A stretch of DNA of 16,593 bases from Bacteroidia bacterium (GCA_026000155.1 BNYG01000042.1:1-16593); one strand, 5' to 3'; positions 1-8,270 are shown, counted from the stretch's first letter. Program-made: numbers and translations. Notes: generated by a model not told the origin, from the letters alone.

Positions 1-170
1 CGATGTGTCGCAGCTACGCAGCTCAATGGGTGGGTATGTGCATTATTCCCAGGCGCTTACGCACCTGGCTACAAAGATATCAGCGCTACGCGCCTTTCGT
101 ACACCCTTGCACCATGTACCGTGTACCCAAAAAGGCTCATCTCGTGCCCTAATAAAACAAAAGGAAAAAA
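1..170. repeat. Palindrome-rich non-coding element (REP-like) at left edge
   Basis: No credible gene is seen here. The stretch contains an imperfect stem: GGCGCTTACGC at 52-62 pairs with GCGCTACGCGCC at 83-94, with one mismatch and one bulge. GC-rich words alternate with AT-rich spacers, a style common to Bacteroidota extragenic palindromes. An open frame at 5-187 has no recognisable protein character. Calling it REP-like is inference, because only one copy is visible in the window. Confidence 0.4.
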
Positions 171-203
171 CAAGGTTGTTTGTATGATAAAACGATACCT
201 GCC

Positions 204-479
204 TTATTTATCATGATAATGCCCTTCTACAGAAAGAACCAAGACAACGACTACATCATCATAAATATCGTAGATAATCCGGTTGTTGGCTGAAATTCTT
301 CTCGAATAGGTTATTGAATTATCGGCGACAAGTGGCTCCGGGTGGCCGGTTCCTGTCCTTGGGTGCTCGGCTATTTCTATTATCAATCGAGAGAATTTTT
401 TATAAGCAATCGGATTGGATTTCTTATATTTTGCAATGGTTATATCCGCTTCTTTTGAAAATTGAATGGTATAACTCAT
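204..479 (-). CDS. yoeB: Txe/YoeB family mRNA interferase toxin
   Basis: A 91-residue toxin of the RelE superfamily. YoeB binds the ribosome A site and cleaves mRNA. The diagnostic block is present: GTGHPEPL (residues 43-50), the SRRI segment (59-62), R67 in NNRIIYDIYDD, and a C-terminal HYHDK. Relative to E. coli YoeB (84 aa), E48, R67 and H87/Y88 line up with the known active-site residues E46, R65 and H83/Y84, so the toxin looks functional. Its ATG overlaps the antitoxin stop by 4 bases (ATGA), the usual translationally coupled order of antitoxin then toxin. It is presumably autorepressed through the palindromic operator upstream of the antitoxin. Confidence 0.88.
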   Translation of the reverse strand: MSYTIQFSKEADITIAKYKKSNPIAYKKFSRLIIEIAEHPRTGTGHPEPLVADNSITYSRRISANNRIIYDIYDDVVVVLVLSVEGHYHDK

Positions 480-736
480 AATAATTCAAGATGATTTAAC
501 GCTTCCTCAATCGTCTTACACACGGTTACGTTTCCCTCTTTTACCTCTTGGCGTATATTATCAAGCTTTGCCAAAAGTGCGGGTGTAACAGTAAAATCAC
601 TTTCTTCAACAGGAGAAAGAAAGTATGCTTGTTTTCTGCCTCTGCGGATGAGAATCTGTTTGCCCTTATCTGCGAGTTCAAAAAAATCTTTTTGCTTGTC
701 TCTAAATTGTCTGGTTGTAACTTCTAATACTTCCAT
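476..736 (-). CDS. yefM: YefM/Phd-family antitoxin
   Basis: An 86-residue antitoxin partner of the overlapping YoeB toxin. The N-terminal segment VTTRQFRDKQKDFFELADKG followed by a basic patch (IRRGRKQAYFLSP) is typical of the Phd/YefM DNA-binding domain. The acidic C-terminal half (EEALNHLE) would wrap the toxin. A start at 736 is preferred. The longer in-frame ATG at 772 falls inside the operator palindrome and on the predicted -7 promoter element, so it would not be in the transcript. The family neutralises the toxin and represses its own operon, which fits the palindrome at 752-773. The family assignment rests on sequence style plus the coupled YoeB gene. Confidence 0.82.
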   Translation of the reverse strand: MEVLEVTTRQFRDKQKDFFELADKGKQILIRRGRKQAYFLSPVEESDFTVTPALLAKLDNIRQEVKEGNVTVCKTIEEALNHLELL

Positions 737-751
737 ATCTATAAAATTTAA

Positions 752-773
752 TTTGTACCAAATTTGGTACAAA
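752..773. promoter_or_regulatory. Perfect palindromic operator of the yefM-yoeB operon
   Basis: A 22-bp perfect palindrome whose half-site reads TTTGTACCAAA. It begins 16 bp upstream of the yefM start and overlaps the -7 element, ideal for autorepression. YefM of E. coli binds palindromes with a TGTACA core. The TGTACC/GGTACA arms here are closely similar. That YefM binds this site is inference from position and symmetry. Confidence 0.75.
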
Positions 774-777
774 GATA
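770..777 (-). promoter_or_regulatory. Bacteroidota -7 element (TATCTTTG) for yefM-yoeB
   Basis: On the minus strand the sequence is TATCTTTG, an exact match to the Bacteroidota -7 consensus TAnnTTTG, about 34 bp upstream of the chosen yefM start. No good -33 TTTG is seen at the expected distance. A second perfect palindrome (781-796) lies just upstream, between the -7 and -33 positions. Confidence 0.6.
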
Positions 778-780
778 ATA

Positions 781-796
781 CATTTTACGTAAAATG
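781..796. promoter_or_regulatory. Second perfect palindrome upstream of yefM
   Basis: A 16-bp perfect palindrome with half-site CATTTTAC, 7 bp beyond the first operator. It could be a second binding site for the YefM/YoeB complex (a two-site operator) or part of a transcript end after the dinD relic. Its sequence does not share the TGTACC core of the first site. Confidence 0.4.
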
Positions 797-803
797 AAGT
801 TTT

Positions 804-1157
804 TTACTCTACTCCTAATTTTGCCTTCATATCCAAGGTTGTCCGACCACCAAATAATGCTTGATCGCCTTTGCTCCAAAAGCTCCTGTTTCCTTGTTTG
901 TATTGCAAAATAAGTCATTGCAAAAGCAATTTCATCTTTGCGTGAGTCCCCATTTTGAGCAATAAGATAACATGCGTATCTTGTTTCGCATTAACACAAG
1001 CTATTTTTGCTTTATCAACAACTCTTAAGAAATTTCTCCATTCATTGTATCCCAATAATATCTGAAGGTCTCTTGCAAACCAAAATTCTATGCCTTCGCT
1101 TTGATTTACAGCCGATTCAAAATTACTGTGTAGTTTTAATATGATTTCATTTTTCAT
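804..1157 (-). pseudogene. dinD: dinD-like gene relic with two internal deletions
   Basis: Three consecutive pieces of a DNA-damage-inducible protein D (DinD) homologue are readable in different frames. Piece 1 (from the ATG at 1157 to about 985) encodes the N-terminus with FWFARDLQILLGYNEWRNFL. Piece 2 (about 981 to 880) encodes RYACYLIAQNGDSRKDEIAF and on to QTRKQELLEQ, the most conserved DinD block. Piece 3 (about 872 to 804) encodes GDQALFGGRTTLDMKAKLGV followed by a TAA stop. E. coli DinD is about 270-280 residues. The relic keeps roughly 110, so two stretches were deleted, each changing the frame. The only continuous product would be an 80-residue N-terminal fragment ending at 915. Loss of function is the natural reading. 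Confidence 0.82.
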
Positions 1158-1170
1158 TTTATGATATTGA

Positions 1171-3486
1171 TTACTTTATCACCATTATTTTAGTAACTAC
1201 CCCCTGGCTGCCATCCGGAAGCGTAGCGAAAACCAGGTAAATGCCGGCTTTTACTATTTCCCCCTTGGGAGTGGTGCAATTCCAGGTATATTGACCGCCA
1301 TTGGAAACGGCTTCTTTCATCAGGTTGCCTCCTAAATCGGTGATTTTGATACGTGAATTCTGCATCAAACCGGTGATGACTACCTGATTGTTGCGCGCCG
1401 GATGCACCGGATTGGGGAAAGCATGCACTTCCGAATAATCCGGTTTGCCGTCAATAGCATCCCCCCGGTACGAACAGATGCCCCGGTCGGTAGCGAAAAA
1501 GACTTCTCCGGTTTTTCCGTTGATGGCAACGGAATTGATGTTGTCGGAAAGGATGGCGCTATTGCCTGTATTAAAATTCGTTACGGATATTTCGCCCGAC
1601 TGGTCGACCAAAAATACACCTCCTCCCCAGGTTCCTATCCATTTCCGGTTGCCGCCGTCAACGGCAATACTTGTCACTTTTTGTCCCTCCAAAAGATAAA
1701 AACCGGTTCCGTACTCATCCACCCCAACCACCCGGTGGCATTCGCCCCGTCCGACTTGTGCGGCAGACGAAAAAGTAATCGGCCCATTATCGGTTCCGAC
1801 CCAAACGGTTCCGTTTAAATCTTCAGCCAGACACGAATAGGTAGTGGCGCCAATACTTCTGTTATCTTGATCGACAAATGTACCGGAATAATAGGTTTCA
1901 TCATCCGCTGCATTATCTATTGTACCTTTATCATCCAATACAAAAATACCTATTTTCAACCGGAAGATATTGATCCATTTTTTATTATCCCGGGTAATAA
2001 TTATCTGATTCGGATATACACCGGCTAAATCCTTATAAAGAGGAGAATGCCATTTGCCGTCACTCGATAAAATACTCAAACCATTGGCTATCTCCGCACT
2101 TACCGTGTATAGATTATTATTCCTGTCAAAAGCCATCCCGTCCACACGAATAAACCGGTTGGCGTAACTGGCGTTCGGAAGTGTCGATTGCAAGGTACTG
2201 TTAGTATAATCATAGCGGTTGACATATTCCAACTCCTTGTTTTTAAATTCATAAATGCCTTCTCCCCAACTGGAAACAAAGTAGTGATTCGGGTCGCGGG
2301 GATCTACTGCCGCCGACATAAGATCCAGGCAAGGCAAACCTGTTTTTTTAGCAGTTGCCTGATCATCCAGATTAGACCAGTTTGTATTATCATATACCAT
2401 AAAAGTTCCGGGATTCTCATACCGGTTTCCCGCTCTTCCTCCTCCTGTAACCAATAATTGATCTTCGGCGAACGTAAGATAAAAAGCCATATTCCGGATG
2501 GGACTGTTTACCTTAATGCCGGAAACAACCGGTTCGTATTCCAATGCATTGCTTCCTGCATTTTCTTTGATTTTTATTTCGGATAAGCCTCCGGTTCCCC
2601 AAGCCACCCAGTAAGTATCCCGTGCATGATAGGAACTGACGGATTGATAGTCCGGACCTAATTTTAAAAAGGTTTTTGTGTTCCAATCCGTATAAAAATA
2701 GATACCATCCGGGACGGTTACTACTAATTGATCATGCCATACGGCCAACTGCTTGCCGGCGCCATTCATCAGCCAATGCGCCCGGTCATCTTTCGTTATA
2801 TACCACACCCGGTCGTCGGTGAAGACCAAACAATCGTTAAAAACAACCATGTTCGTTATCTTCTTGCTGTTTCCATCATTTAAAGTCATATTTCCCCAGT
2901 TTTCCGGATCCAATAAATTAGACGAGAGAGCCGCCCGGAGCAGTCCGTTATCGGTAGCGGCATATAGATAATCGCCCCATTGGCAAGTCGCTGTCGTATT
3001 GACATCCAGGCGGTAGGTATTCCGTATTTCTTTCCGTTTCAAATCCACCACCACAATTCCGAATCCGGTAGCCAGATAGGCCTGTTCGCCCCGGATTTCC
3101 ACATTGTTTACAATTTTATTGGATAAGAAAATATTGTTTTTGATGTCGGGCAAATTGTAGATATTATCTTGACCCATGAAAATATCCATATTGGAATTAT
3201 CGTAAACAATCAGCAGGGCATTGACTTCCGGACAATAATTCAAAAACCGGATGTCCGTATCATTCAAGCCGTTTTCCAACGAATACGTCCGGGTTACCTG
3301 GTCTTCGGGCGAATAGGAAAGCAGCGAACCGTCGTAAACGGCAAAAACCGCACGGGGTGTTTCCGCCACCAACGTAGCATTTTGATAGGACATATAAGAC
3401 TTCCAAGTCCCAACTGTTTGTCCCTGCATGGAAAAACAAGTTATGAATAAAACCGCCAGGATACCGGCACATCTATTTTTCTTCAT
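1171..3486 (-). CDS. porZ: PorZ-like type IX secretion protein (propellers plus sorting domain)
   Basis: A 771-residue exported protein. An N-terminal signal peptide ([20 protein letters not shown], ending near QGQ) is followed by a long beta-propeller region with two-component-regulator-propeller style repeats such as [28 protein letters not shown] and FATDRGICS. From about residue 690 there is a type A C-terminal sorting domain: it starts at [15 protein letters not shown] and ends [12 protein letters not shown]...KIMVIK. This architecture and length match PorZ of Porphyromonas gingivalis (about 775 aa), a surface component of the type IX secretion attachment complex that feeds A-LPS to the PorU sortase. 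The gene overlaps the end of rdgB by 14 bp and is probably co-transcribed with it. A generic propeller protein carrying a sorting domain is the alternative. Confidence 0.8.
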   Translation of the reverse strand: MKKNRCAGILAVLFITCFSMQGQTVGTWKSYMSYQNATLVAETPRAVFAVYDGSLLSYSPEDQVTRTYSLENGLNDTDIRFLNYCPEVNALLIVYDNSNMDIFMGQDNIYNLPDIKNNIFLSNKIVNNVEIRGEQAYLATGFGIVVVDLKRKEIRNTYRLDVNTTATCQWGDYLYAATDNGLLRAALSSNLLDPENWGNMTLNDGNSKKITNMVVFNDCLVFTDDRVWYITKDDRAHWLMNGAGKQLAVWHDQLVVTVPDGIYFYTDWNTKTFLKLGPDYQSVSSYHARDTYWVAWGTGGLSEIKIKENAGSNALEYEPVVSGIKVNSPIRNMAFYLTFAEDQLLVTGGGRAGNRYENPGTFMVYDNTNWSNLDDQATAKKTGLPCLDLMSAAVDPRDPNHYFVSSWGEGIYEFKNKELEYVNRYDYTNSTLQSTLPNASYANRFIRVDGMAFDRNNNLYTVSAEIANGLSILSSDGKWHSPLYKDLAGVYPNQIIITRDNKKWINIFRLKIGIFVLDDKGTIDNAADDETYYSGTFVDQDNRSIGATTYSCLAEDLNGTVWVGTDNGPITFSSAAQVGRGECHRVVGVDEYGTGFYLLEGQKVTSIAVDGGNRKWIGTWGGGVFLVDQSGEISVTNFNTGNSAILSDNINSVAINGKTGEVFFATDRGICSYRGDAIDGKPDYSEVHAFPNPVHPARNNQVVITGLMQNSRIKITDLGGNLMKEAVSNGGQYTWNCTTPKGEIVKAGIYLVFATLPDGSQGVVTKIMVIK

Positions 3487-4057
3487 CTAAAAAATGTTTT
3501 AATTGGTTGACCGCTTCCGCCCGGTGACTGATGGCGTTTTTTATCTCTGCGCCTAATTCGGCGAATGTTTCCGTATAACCTTTGGGAACAAAAATCGAAT
3601 CGTAGCCGAACCCGGTGGTTCCCCTTTCTTCCCGGATAATTTCTCCTGCTACAATGCCTTCAAACAACTGTTCTTTTCCGTTTATTATTAATGCAATGAC
3701 CGTGCGGAATTGCGCCGACCGGTCGTCTTTTCCTTCCAATTCCCGCAACAGTTTCTGCCGGTTCGCTGCCGGATCTTTGGATTCGCCGGCATAACGCGCC
3801 GAATACACTCCGGGAGCATTATCCAAGGCTTTCACTTCCAAACCGGTATCATCGGCCAAACAATCGAATCCGTAATTTTCTTTTATAAACCGGGCTTTCA
3901 ACAAGGCATTGCCTTCCAACGTACTGGCTGTTTCGGGAATATCTTCCCGGCAATCAATCTCCAGCAGGGATACTATTTGGTATTTATTTCCCAGAATATC
4001 ACGGACTTCTTCTAACTTATGCTGATTATTCGTTGCAAAAATTAATTTTGTTTTCAT
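3473..4057 (-). CDS. rdgB: RdgB/HAM1 XTP/dITP diphosphatase
   Basis: A 194-residue non-canonical purine NTP pyrophosphatase that hydrolyses dITP, XTP and ITP to monophosphates and so keeps deaminated purines out of nucleic acids. Hallmarks are all present: the nucleotide loop ATNNQHK (8-14), [10 protein letters not shown] (46-55), the catalytic/metal block ADDTGLEV (68-75), FGYDSIFVP (150-158) and the base-recognition SHR (177-179). The length is normal. It is a cytosolic housekeeping enzyme placed directly upstream of porZ with a 14-bp coding overlap. The divergent outer-membrane protein gene starts 56 bp away, and that gene's predicted -33 box lies within the first codons of rdgB. Confidence 0.95.
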   Translation of the reverse strand: MKTKLIFATNNQHKLEEVRDILGNKYQIVSLLEIDCREDIPETASTLEGNALLKARFIKENYGFDCLADDTGLEVKALDNAPGVYSARYAGESKDPAANRQKLLRELEGKDDRSAQFRTVIALIINGKEQLFEGIVAGEIIREERGTTGFGYDSIFVPKGYTETFAELGAEIKNAISHRAEAVNQLKHFLDEEK

Positions 4058-4078
4058 GCTTTATTAAACGTAAATTTG
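4047..4078 (+). promoter_or_regulatory. Bacteroidota promoter for the DUF5686 gene
   Basis: A -33 TTTG (4047-4050) and a -7 TAAATTTG (4071-4078), an exact TAnnTTTG match, are separated by 20 bp. That spacing is right for the Bacteroidota primary sigma factor. Transcription would begin near 4085, leaving a leader of roughly 30 nt before the ATG at 4114. The promoter sits over the 5' end of the divergent rdgB gene. Confidence 0.65.
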
Positions 4079-4113
4079 CGGTAAAAATTATATACTTCCT
4101 AAAGAACGTTAGC

Positions 4114-6111
4114 ATGAGGATAAAATTACAGATCATGACATTAGCCGTAGGATGCCTCTCCTGCGCTTCCCTTTCGGCACAGAAATCCCTGACGGAAATA
4201 CGCTATTCCGTGATGGATTTGTATGCCTTGCGGTATTATCCTTTTCAACCGGAAGCCGATTCCATCATCCAACAGATGGGCGAATGGCAAGAGATAAAAC
4301 AGGAAGCTCTTCATCAAAAAACAAGCCTTAACCTGGCCATTAACAAGGAATTTTTAGACAATCAGATTCAATATTCCGTCACAGCCAATGATTTGGTTTA
4401 TAAACAGTTGATTAAACCTTACCAAGCCTGGTTGCAATATGCCGAACCCTTGAAAGAGGATTCCCGGGAAATAGCCTTGACCATCGGACTGCAGGACGAT
4501 TCCAAAAACGAAGCGATTTACGAATTTCTCGGAAAACAAAATGTTAATTACTTGTTGGACGAAATGTTGGGAGATGTCGATGTATTCAAAAACAAGGATT
4601 CGTACCACTATTTTCTGACCGGGAAAAAGATTCTGGATAATCAAGCGGTATATGAAATCGCTTTTTATCCGAAAAAGGCACAGGCGGATGCCTTCACCGG
4701 CTATTTGTATGTGACCGCAGACGGAAATTATTCGTTGCTAAAAACCCTTTTTACCCGCAGTAATCCGTACAGTACCGGTTTGGTTCGCGACATTTTATTT
4801 ACACAAACCTTTGAAATGAAAGGCAAGCAAATTTTTCCGTTGAAAAAAGAAGCTTCTTTTGCTTGGGGCGATGAAATCAAAGGCAGTCTTTTGGTAAATC
4901 AAACCCTTCATTATACCGATACCATTGATCCTTTAACGGCTTCCGAAAAGCAGGTGGAAAAGGTCGTCGAAATCGCTTCCCAAACCCGTGCTTTCCGGAA
5001 CCTGAAAAATACGGCTCATTTTTTATTGACCAACCGGCTGCTGATTGGCGGCGACCAAGGGCTGTTGGAGTGGGGACCGGTTACCCAATCCATCAGTTAT
5101 AATGAAATGGAAGGCCTTCGCCTGAAAGCCGGCGGAAATACCACCCTGCAACTGAACAAACGGCTGTTGCTGGGAGGCTATCTGGCTTATGGACTGAGAG
5201 ATGAACAATTCAAATACCGGGGCGACCTGCTGTATTCATTTTTGCCGAAAGACAAGGATATCTGGGAATTTCCCAAGCGGCTGTTGAGTCTGTCGTATAT
5301 CCGGGACTTGAATGTTCCCGGAAAAGATTTGCAAAACAGTACAAGGGATGAATTTTTCCATTCTTTTTCCCATTCCGGGACCTACAATATGTCCCAACAA
5401 AAATTGGCAAGCATTCGTTACGAACATGAACTGCCGAACCGTTTGTCGTTCCGGATAGACGGAAAATATCTGCATGACCAGCCCATGGGAAACATACAAT
5501 ATGAACCATACACGATTTCCGAACTGAATTTTTCCCTGCGGTATGCTCCCGGAGAAATTTTTCTGCAAAACCGGGACGACCGTATTTATCTCCGCAGGGG
5601 AAAAATAGAATTGAACCTCAATCACCGAATGGGTTTGAAAGGAGCGCTTGGTTCGGATTACCGTTATCATATTACGGATTTCAGCGCCAACAAACGATTT
5701 TCGCTCTCGCCCAAGGTGGGAACGGCGGATGTACAACTTTCGGCCGGGAAAATCTGGAACCGGGTGCCTTTTCCGCTTTTGTTTATTCCGGCCGGAAATC
5801 AAAGTTACATTTATGAAGAAAACGATTACAACCTGATGGATTTTTATGAATTTACCACCGACCGTTTTGTTGCCGGCAATGTGAATTTTCGTTTCAACTG
5901 GTCGCCGTTCAATTGGTTTTCCCAAAGCCAAATCAAAACCACTTGCGGCATAAAAGCCCTTTACGGCTCTTTAGCGGAGACGAACGATCCGTATGTAGAA
6001 GTGCATATCGGCTTGGCCAACATTTTCAAACTGCTCCGGGTCGAATGGGTGCAACGGCTGACTTACGGGGAAAAAGGTTCAATCTTTATCAGCAGCGGAT
6101 TTGCCCTTTGA
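4114..6111 (+). CDS. DUF5686-type outer-membrane beta-barrel protein
   Basis: A 665-residue exported protein. The start at 4114 places a clean signal peptide first (MRIKLQIMTLAVGCLSCASLSAQ). An upstream in-frame ATG at 4033 would precede the predicted transcription start and bury the signal peptide. The C-terminal two thirds has the look of the DUF5686 barrel: SYNEMEGLRLKAGGNTTLQL, GGYLAYGLRDEQFKYRGDLL, many alternating strands with aromatic ends, and a short final strand IFISSGFAL. Many family members carry an N-terminal carboxypeptidase-regulatory-like domain of about 90 residues. None is visible here, so this is a shorter variant. The function of the family is not established. It stands alone, convergent with the cysteine synthase gene. 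Confidence 0.68.
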   Translation: MRIKLQIMTLAVGCLSCASLSAQKSLTEIRYSVMDLYALRYYPFQPEADSIIQQMGEWQEIKQEALHQKTSLNLAINKEFLDNQIQYSVTANDLVYKQLIKPYQAWLQYAEPLKEDSREIALTIGLQDDSKNEAIYEFLGKQNVNYLLDEMLGDVDVFKNKDSYHYFLTGKKILDNQAVYEIAFYPKKAQADAFTGYLYVTADGNYSLLKTLFTRSNPYSTGLVRDILFTQTFEMKGKQIFPLKKEASFAWGDEIKGSLLVNQTLHYTDTIDPLTASEKQVEKVVEIASQTRAFRNLKNTAHFLLTNRLLIGGDQGLLEWGPVTQSISYNEMEGLRLKAGGNTTLQLNKRLLLGGYLAYGLRDEQFKYRGDLLYSFLPKDKDIWEFPKRLLSLSYIRDLNVPGKDLQNSTRDEFFHSFSHSGTYNMSQQKLASIRYEHELPNRLSFRIDGKYLHDQPMGNIQYEPYTISELNFSLRYAPGEIFLQNRDDRIYLRRGKIELNLNHRMGLKGALGSDYRYHITDFSANKRFSLSPKVGTADVQLSAGKIWNRVPFPLLFIPAGNQSYIYEENDYNLMDFYEFTTDRFVAGNVNFRFNWSPFNWFSQSQIKTTCGIKALYGSLAETNDPYVEVHIGLANIFKLLRVEWVQRLTYGEKGSIFISSGFAL

Positions 6112-6137
6112 GCGATAAGTTTCTCTAAATTAAGGTA

Positions 6138-7157
6138 TTATTTCAGTATTGTTACTTTTCCCAAAACAATACCGGAAGAAAGAAATCCGTCTTTGACCGG
6201 TTCTTCCCGGGTATAATCCGTACTCAAATATTTCTTGCTGTCATCGGCAAAAACAGTAGTGACCACGGCATCATCACCCAAGCAGTTTTGTACTTTGACC
6301 GCCCCAAGGAAATTGGCTCCGGACGAGATGCCCACGCCCAAACCCAAAGTTCGCGCTAATTGCTGAGCCATGATAATGGAATCGCCATCGTCCACCTGGA
6401 TAATATCGTCCAATTGATCTAATTTTACAATCGACGGAATAAATTCATCCGAAATGCCTTGTATCCGGTGCTTGCCTACTTTGTGTCCCGCACTCAAGGT
6501 GGGCGAATTAGCCGGTTCGAGCGGATAGATTTTTACTTTGTCGTTGATATTCTTCAAATAGTGACCAACTCCCATCACCGTTCCGCCGGTACCTACACCG
6601 GCGATAAAGGCATCGGGAATTAATCCCAATTGTATCAATTGCTCTACGATTTCCGGTCCGGTGGATTTAGCATGCGCTTCGCAATTTTTATTGTTATCGA
6701 ATTGGCGGGGCAGGAACACTTGATCCGGGTTTTCTTTTTTGAGGTTTTCCGTCATTTCAATGCTTCCCAGGAAACCGCCTTCTTCGGGAGTGACCAAACG
6801 AATACCGGCGCCGAAGCTTTTTATCAGATTGATACGTTCCGAGCTCATCCAATTGGGCATAAAGATGGTTACCTCATGTCCCATCGCTTTTCCCAAGGCG
6901 GCAAAAGAAATCCCGGTGTTGCCGCTGGTCGCTTCCATAATGTGCATGTCGGGATGCAATTCGTCCGATTTATAAGCTTCTTCCAAAATGTAATAAGCAA
7001 TCCGGTCTTTGATGCTGCCGGTCAGATTATGATATTCCGCTTTAGCATAAATGGTACGGAATTTCCCGCAGTACTTATAATCAATTTTCAACAAAGGCGT
7101 ATTTCCGATGATAGACCTCAGTCCAAGCAAGCGTTTTTGTATTTCTGCGTTTTTCAT
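6138..7157 (-). CDS. PLP-dependent cysteine synthase family enzyme
   Basis: A 339-residue fold-type II PLP enzyme. Visible motifs: NLTGSIKDR with the Schiff-base lysine K50, the substrate loop TSGNTG (77-82), the phosphate-binding GVGTGGT (187-193), GISDEFIP (234-241) and GISSGAN (276-282) near the cofactor pyridine nitrogen. This is the O-acetylserine sulfhydrylase/cystathionine beta-synthase group, which makes C-S bonds by beta-replacement. The protein runs about 30 residues beyond a minimal CysK and has no CBS domains. The exact substrate cannot be decided from sequence. It is monocistronic in this window. Minus-strand TATATTTG (rc of 7178-7185) is a good -7 element about 21 bp upstream. 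Confidence 0.85.
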   Translation of the reverse strand: MKNAEIQKRLLGLRSIIGNTPLLKIDYKYCGKFRTIYAKAEYHNLTGSIKDRIAYYILEEAYKSDELHPDMHIMEATSGNTGISFAALGKAMGHEVTIFMPNWMSSERINLIKSFGAGIRLVTPEEGGFLGSIEMTENLKKENPDQVFLPRQFDNNKNCEAHAKSTGPEIVEQLIQLGLIPDAFIAGVGTGGTVMGVGHYLKNINDKVKIYPLEPANSPTLSAGHKVGKHRIQGISDEFIPSIVKLDQLDDIIQVDDGDSIIMAQQLARTLGLGVGISSGANFLGAVKVQNCLGDDAVVTTVFADDSKKYLSTDYTREEPVKDGFLSSGIVLGKVTILK

Positions 7158-7177
7158 TATGTCAGTATAATTTCCTG

Positions 7178-7185
7178 CAAATATA
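7178..7185 (-). promoter_or_regulatory. -7 element (TATATTTG) for the cysteine synthase gene
   Basis: The minus strand reads TATATTTG, an exact TAnnTTTG match, 20 bp before the ATG at 7157. A TTG lies about 22 bp further upstream, slightly longer than the usual 19-21 bp spacing. Confidence 0.5.
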
Positions 7186-7254
7186 CAAAATTAGGTTGAA
7201 ACATTGACAATATGAAAGTAAATAATTTTTATTAGAAAAAATATCCTTTATAAC

Positions 7255-7285
7255 TTGGTTTATAAAACAAACTACTTTATCTTTG
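7255..7285 (+). promoter_or_regulatory. Bacteroidota promoter of the membrane protein-regulator operon
   Basis: A -33 TTG (7255-7257) and a -7 TATCTTTG (7278-7285) are 20 bp apart, an excellent match to the Bacteroidota consensus. The leader to the ATG at 7317 would be about 25 nt. Confidence 0.65.
7258..7280. promoter_or_regulatory. Operator copy 1 in front of the membrane protein-regulator operon
   Basis: A 23-bp motif containing the dyad GTTTATAAAACAAAC followed by TACTTTAT. It matches the motif at 8292-8314 at 22 of 23 positions. It lies between the -33 TTG (7255-7257) and the -7 element TATCTTTG (7278-7285), so a bound protein would block RNA polymerase. It is probably the autoregulatory site of the winged-helix protein encoded in this operon. 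Confidence 0.65.
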
Positions 7286-7316
7286 TGCCGTGATTAAATT
7301 AATAAACGAAAAAAAT

Positions 7317-7955
7317 ATGGAAACGAAATTAACGGAGCAACAGAGTTTATCGGTTATCAATGAAATGATTAACCGTGCCCAGAACAACATTAAAAAAGGA
7401 AGTGGGAATTATATGATTTTCTGGGGATATTTAGTTTCCGCGACCGCCTTGTTAAACATTGCATTCATTTATCTATTGGTGTATTCTTCCAAATCACCTA
7501 ATTTGTCGTTTTGGGTTTGGTTGATTATGATTCCCGGACTGATTATTTCCAAATGGATGCAACGCAAAATTGACCGGGAGTCGATTGTGAAAACGCATAT
7601 CGATGATATTATTGCTTCGACATGGAATGCATTTATGTTTGCCGGGTATCTTTTTGTATTTATCATCTTTGTCCTCTCCTTTTCCACCCATGTGTACGTC
7701 TATTTTTATTTGATTAATCCGGTTCTCCTGCTGTTCATGGGCGTTTCGGAATATGTAACTGCCAAAGCATGCCGGTTCAAACCTTTCTTCTACGGTGCGA
7801 TTAGCTCATGGACAGGCGCAGTGGCTTGTATGTGTGCAATCATTTTCTTTACCAATGGTGTTGCCGTCCAAATGCTTATTCTGGCTGTGTGTATGGTTAT
7901 CGGATACGTGATACCGGGAATTAAACTGAATAAAAAAGCAGAAGAGCATGTTTAA
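7317..7955 (+). CDS. Six-TM membrane protein paired with a winged-helix regulator
   Basis: A 212-residue inner-membrane protein starting METKLTEQQSLSVI. The start at 7317 is preferred to an in-frame upstream ATG at 7290, which would lie almost on the predicted transcription start. An N-terminal cytosolic helix (NEMINRAQNNIKKGSGN) precedes about six hydrophobic segments, near FWGYLVSATALLNIAF, FWVWLIMIPGLII, FAGYLFVFIIFVL, YFYLINPVLLLFMG, FFYGAISSWTGAVAC and MLILAVCMVIGYV. No enzymatic motif is seen. Its 3' end overlaps the regulator start by 8 bp, so the two are translationally coupled. Small membrane proteins of this look commonly sit next to HTH_34-type regulators in Bacteroidota. A role as sensor or sequestering partner is inference. 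Confidence 0.62.
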   Translation: METKLTEQQSLSVINEMINRAQNNIKKGSGNYMIFWGYLVSATALLNIAFIYLLVYSSKSPNLSFWVWLIMIPGLIISKWMQRKIDRESIVKTHIDDIIASTWNAFMFAGYLFVFIIFVLSFSTHVYVYFYLINPVLLLFMGVSEYVTAKACRFKPFFYGAISSWTGAVACMCAIIFFTNGVAVQMLILAVCMVIGYVIPGIKLNKKAEEHV

Positions 7956-8229
7956 AGAGTTAGACCCATTATTACATTCCCAGTTGCGCTTAGCCATCAT
8001 GTCGCTGCTAATCAGCGTAGAAGAAGCCGATTTTGTTTATTTGAAAGAACAAACAGGCGCCTCTTCCGGCAATCTGAGCGTACAAATTGATAAATTGCAT
8101 GAAGCCGGTTACATTTCGGTATTGAAAACATACAAGGGGAAAATTCCCTGTACCATTTGCAAAATTACCGTTCAAGGGGTAAGGGCATTTGATGATTATG
8201 TGAAAGTGTTGCAGACGTATATTAAATGA
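7948..8229 (+). CDS. Winged-helix transcriptional regulator (HTH_34-like)
   Basis: A 93-residue single-domain DNA-binding protein. The helix-turn-helix spans HSQLRLAIMSLL (helix 1), DFVYLKEQTGASSGNLSVQIDKL (helices 2-3) and the wing EAGYISVLKTYKGKIPCTICKIT, followed by a C-terminal dimerisation helix GVRAFDDYVKVLQTYI. This is the small MarR/ArsR-like winged-helix type (PF13601-like). A CTIC pair in the wing could bind metal or be redox-active, though two cysteines alone do not prove it. It overlaps the membrane protein gene by 8 bp. The shared dyad at 7258-7280 and 8292-8314 is the likely binding site, so it should regulate itself and the TonB receptor next door. Confidence 0.75.
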   Translation: MFKELDPLLHSQLRLAIMSLLISVEEADFVYLKEQTGASSGNLSVQIDKLHEAGYISVLKTYKGKIPCTICKITVQGVRAFDDYVKVLQTYIK

Positions 8230-8241
8230 AGTGCACATATC

Positions 8242-8270
8242 TGTCATTGCGGGCTTGACCCGCAATGACA
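8242..8270. repeat. REP-like perfect inverted repeat, 12-bp arms
   Basis: TGTCATTGCGGG (8242-8253) and its exact complement CCCGCAATGACA (8259-8270) flank the loop CTTGA. It lies in the 94-bp gap between the regulator and the receptor gene. No T-run follows on either strand, so an ordinary intrinsic terminator is unlikely, although the stem could stabilise the upstream mRNA end. Palindromes of this kind are dispersed extragenic repeats in many bacteria. Confidence 0.6.

Noticed and set aside
5..187. 60-codon open frame at the left edge
   Set aside because: It lies across the palindromic repeat and has no family character, so it is an accidental frame.
476..772. Longer yefM start at 772
   Set aside because: That ATG overlaps the operator and the -7 element, so it would not be transcribed; 736 is used instead.
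4033..4113. Upstream start for the DUF5686 gene
   Set aside because: It precedes the predicted transcription start and would place 27 residues before an obvious signal peptide.
5236..5931. 231-codon open frame on the minus strand inside the DUF5686 gene
   Set aside because: It is antisense to a well-supported beta-barrel gene and has no recognisable domain or promoter.
8242..8270. Intrinsic terminator
   Set aside because: The stem is excellent but neither strand has a following T-run; listed as a repeat instead.
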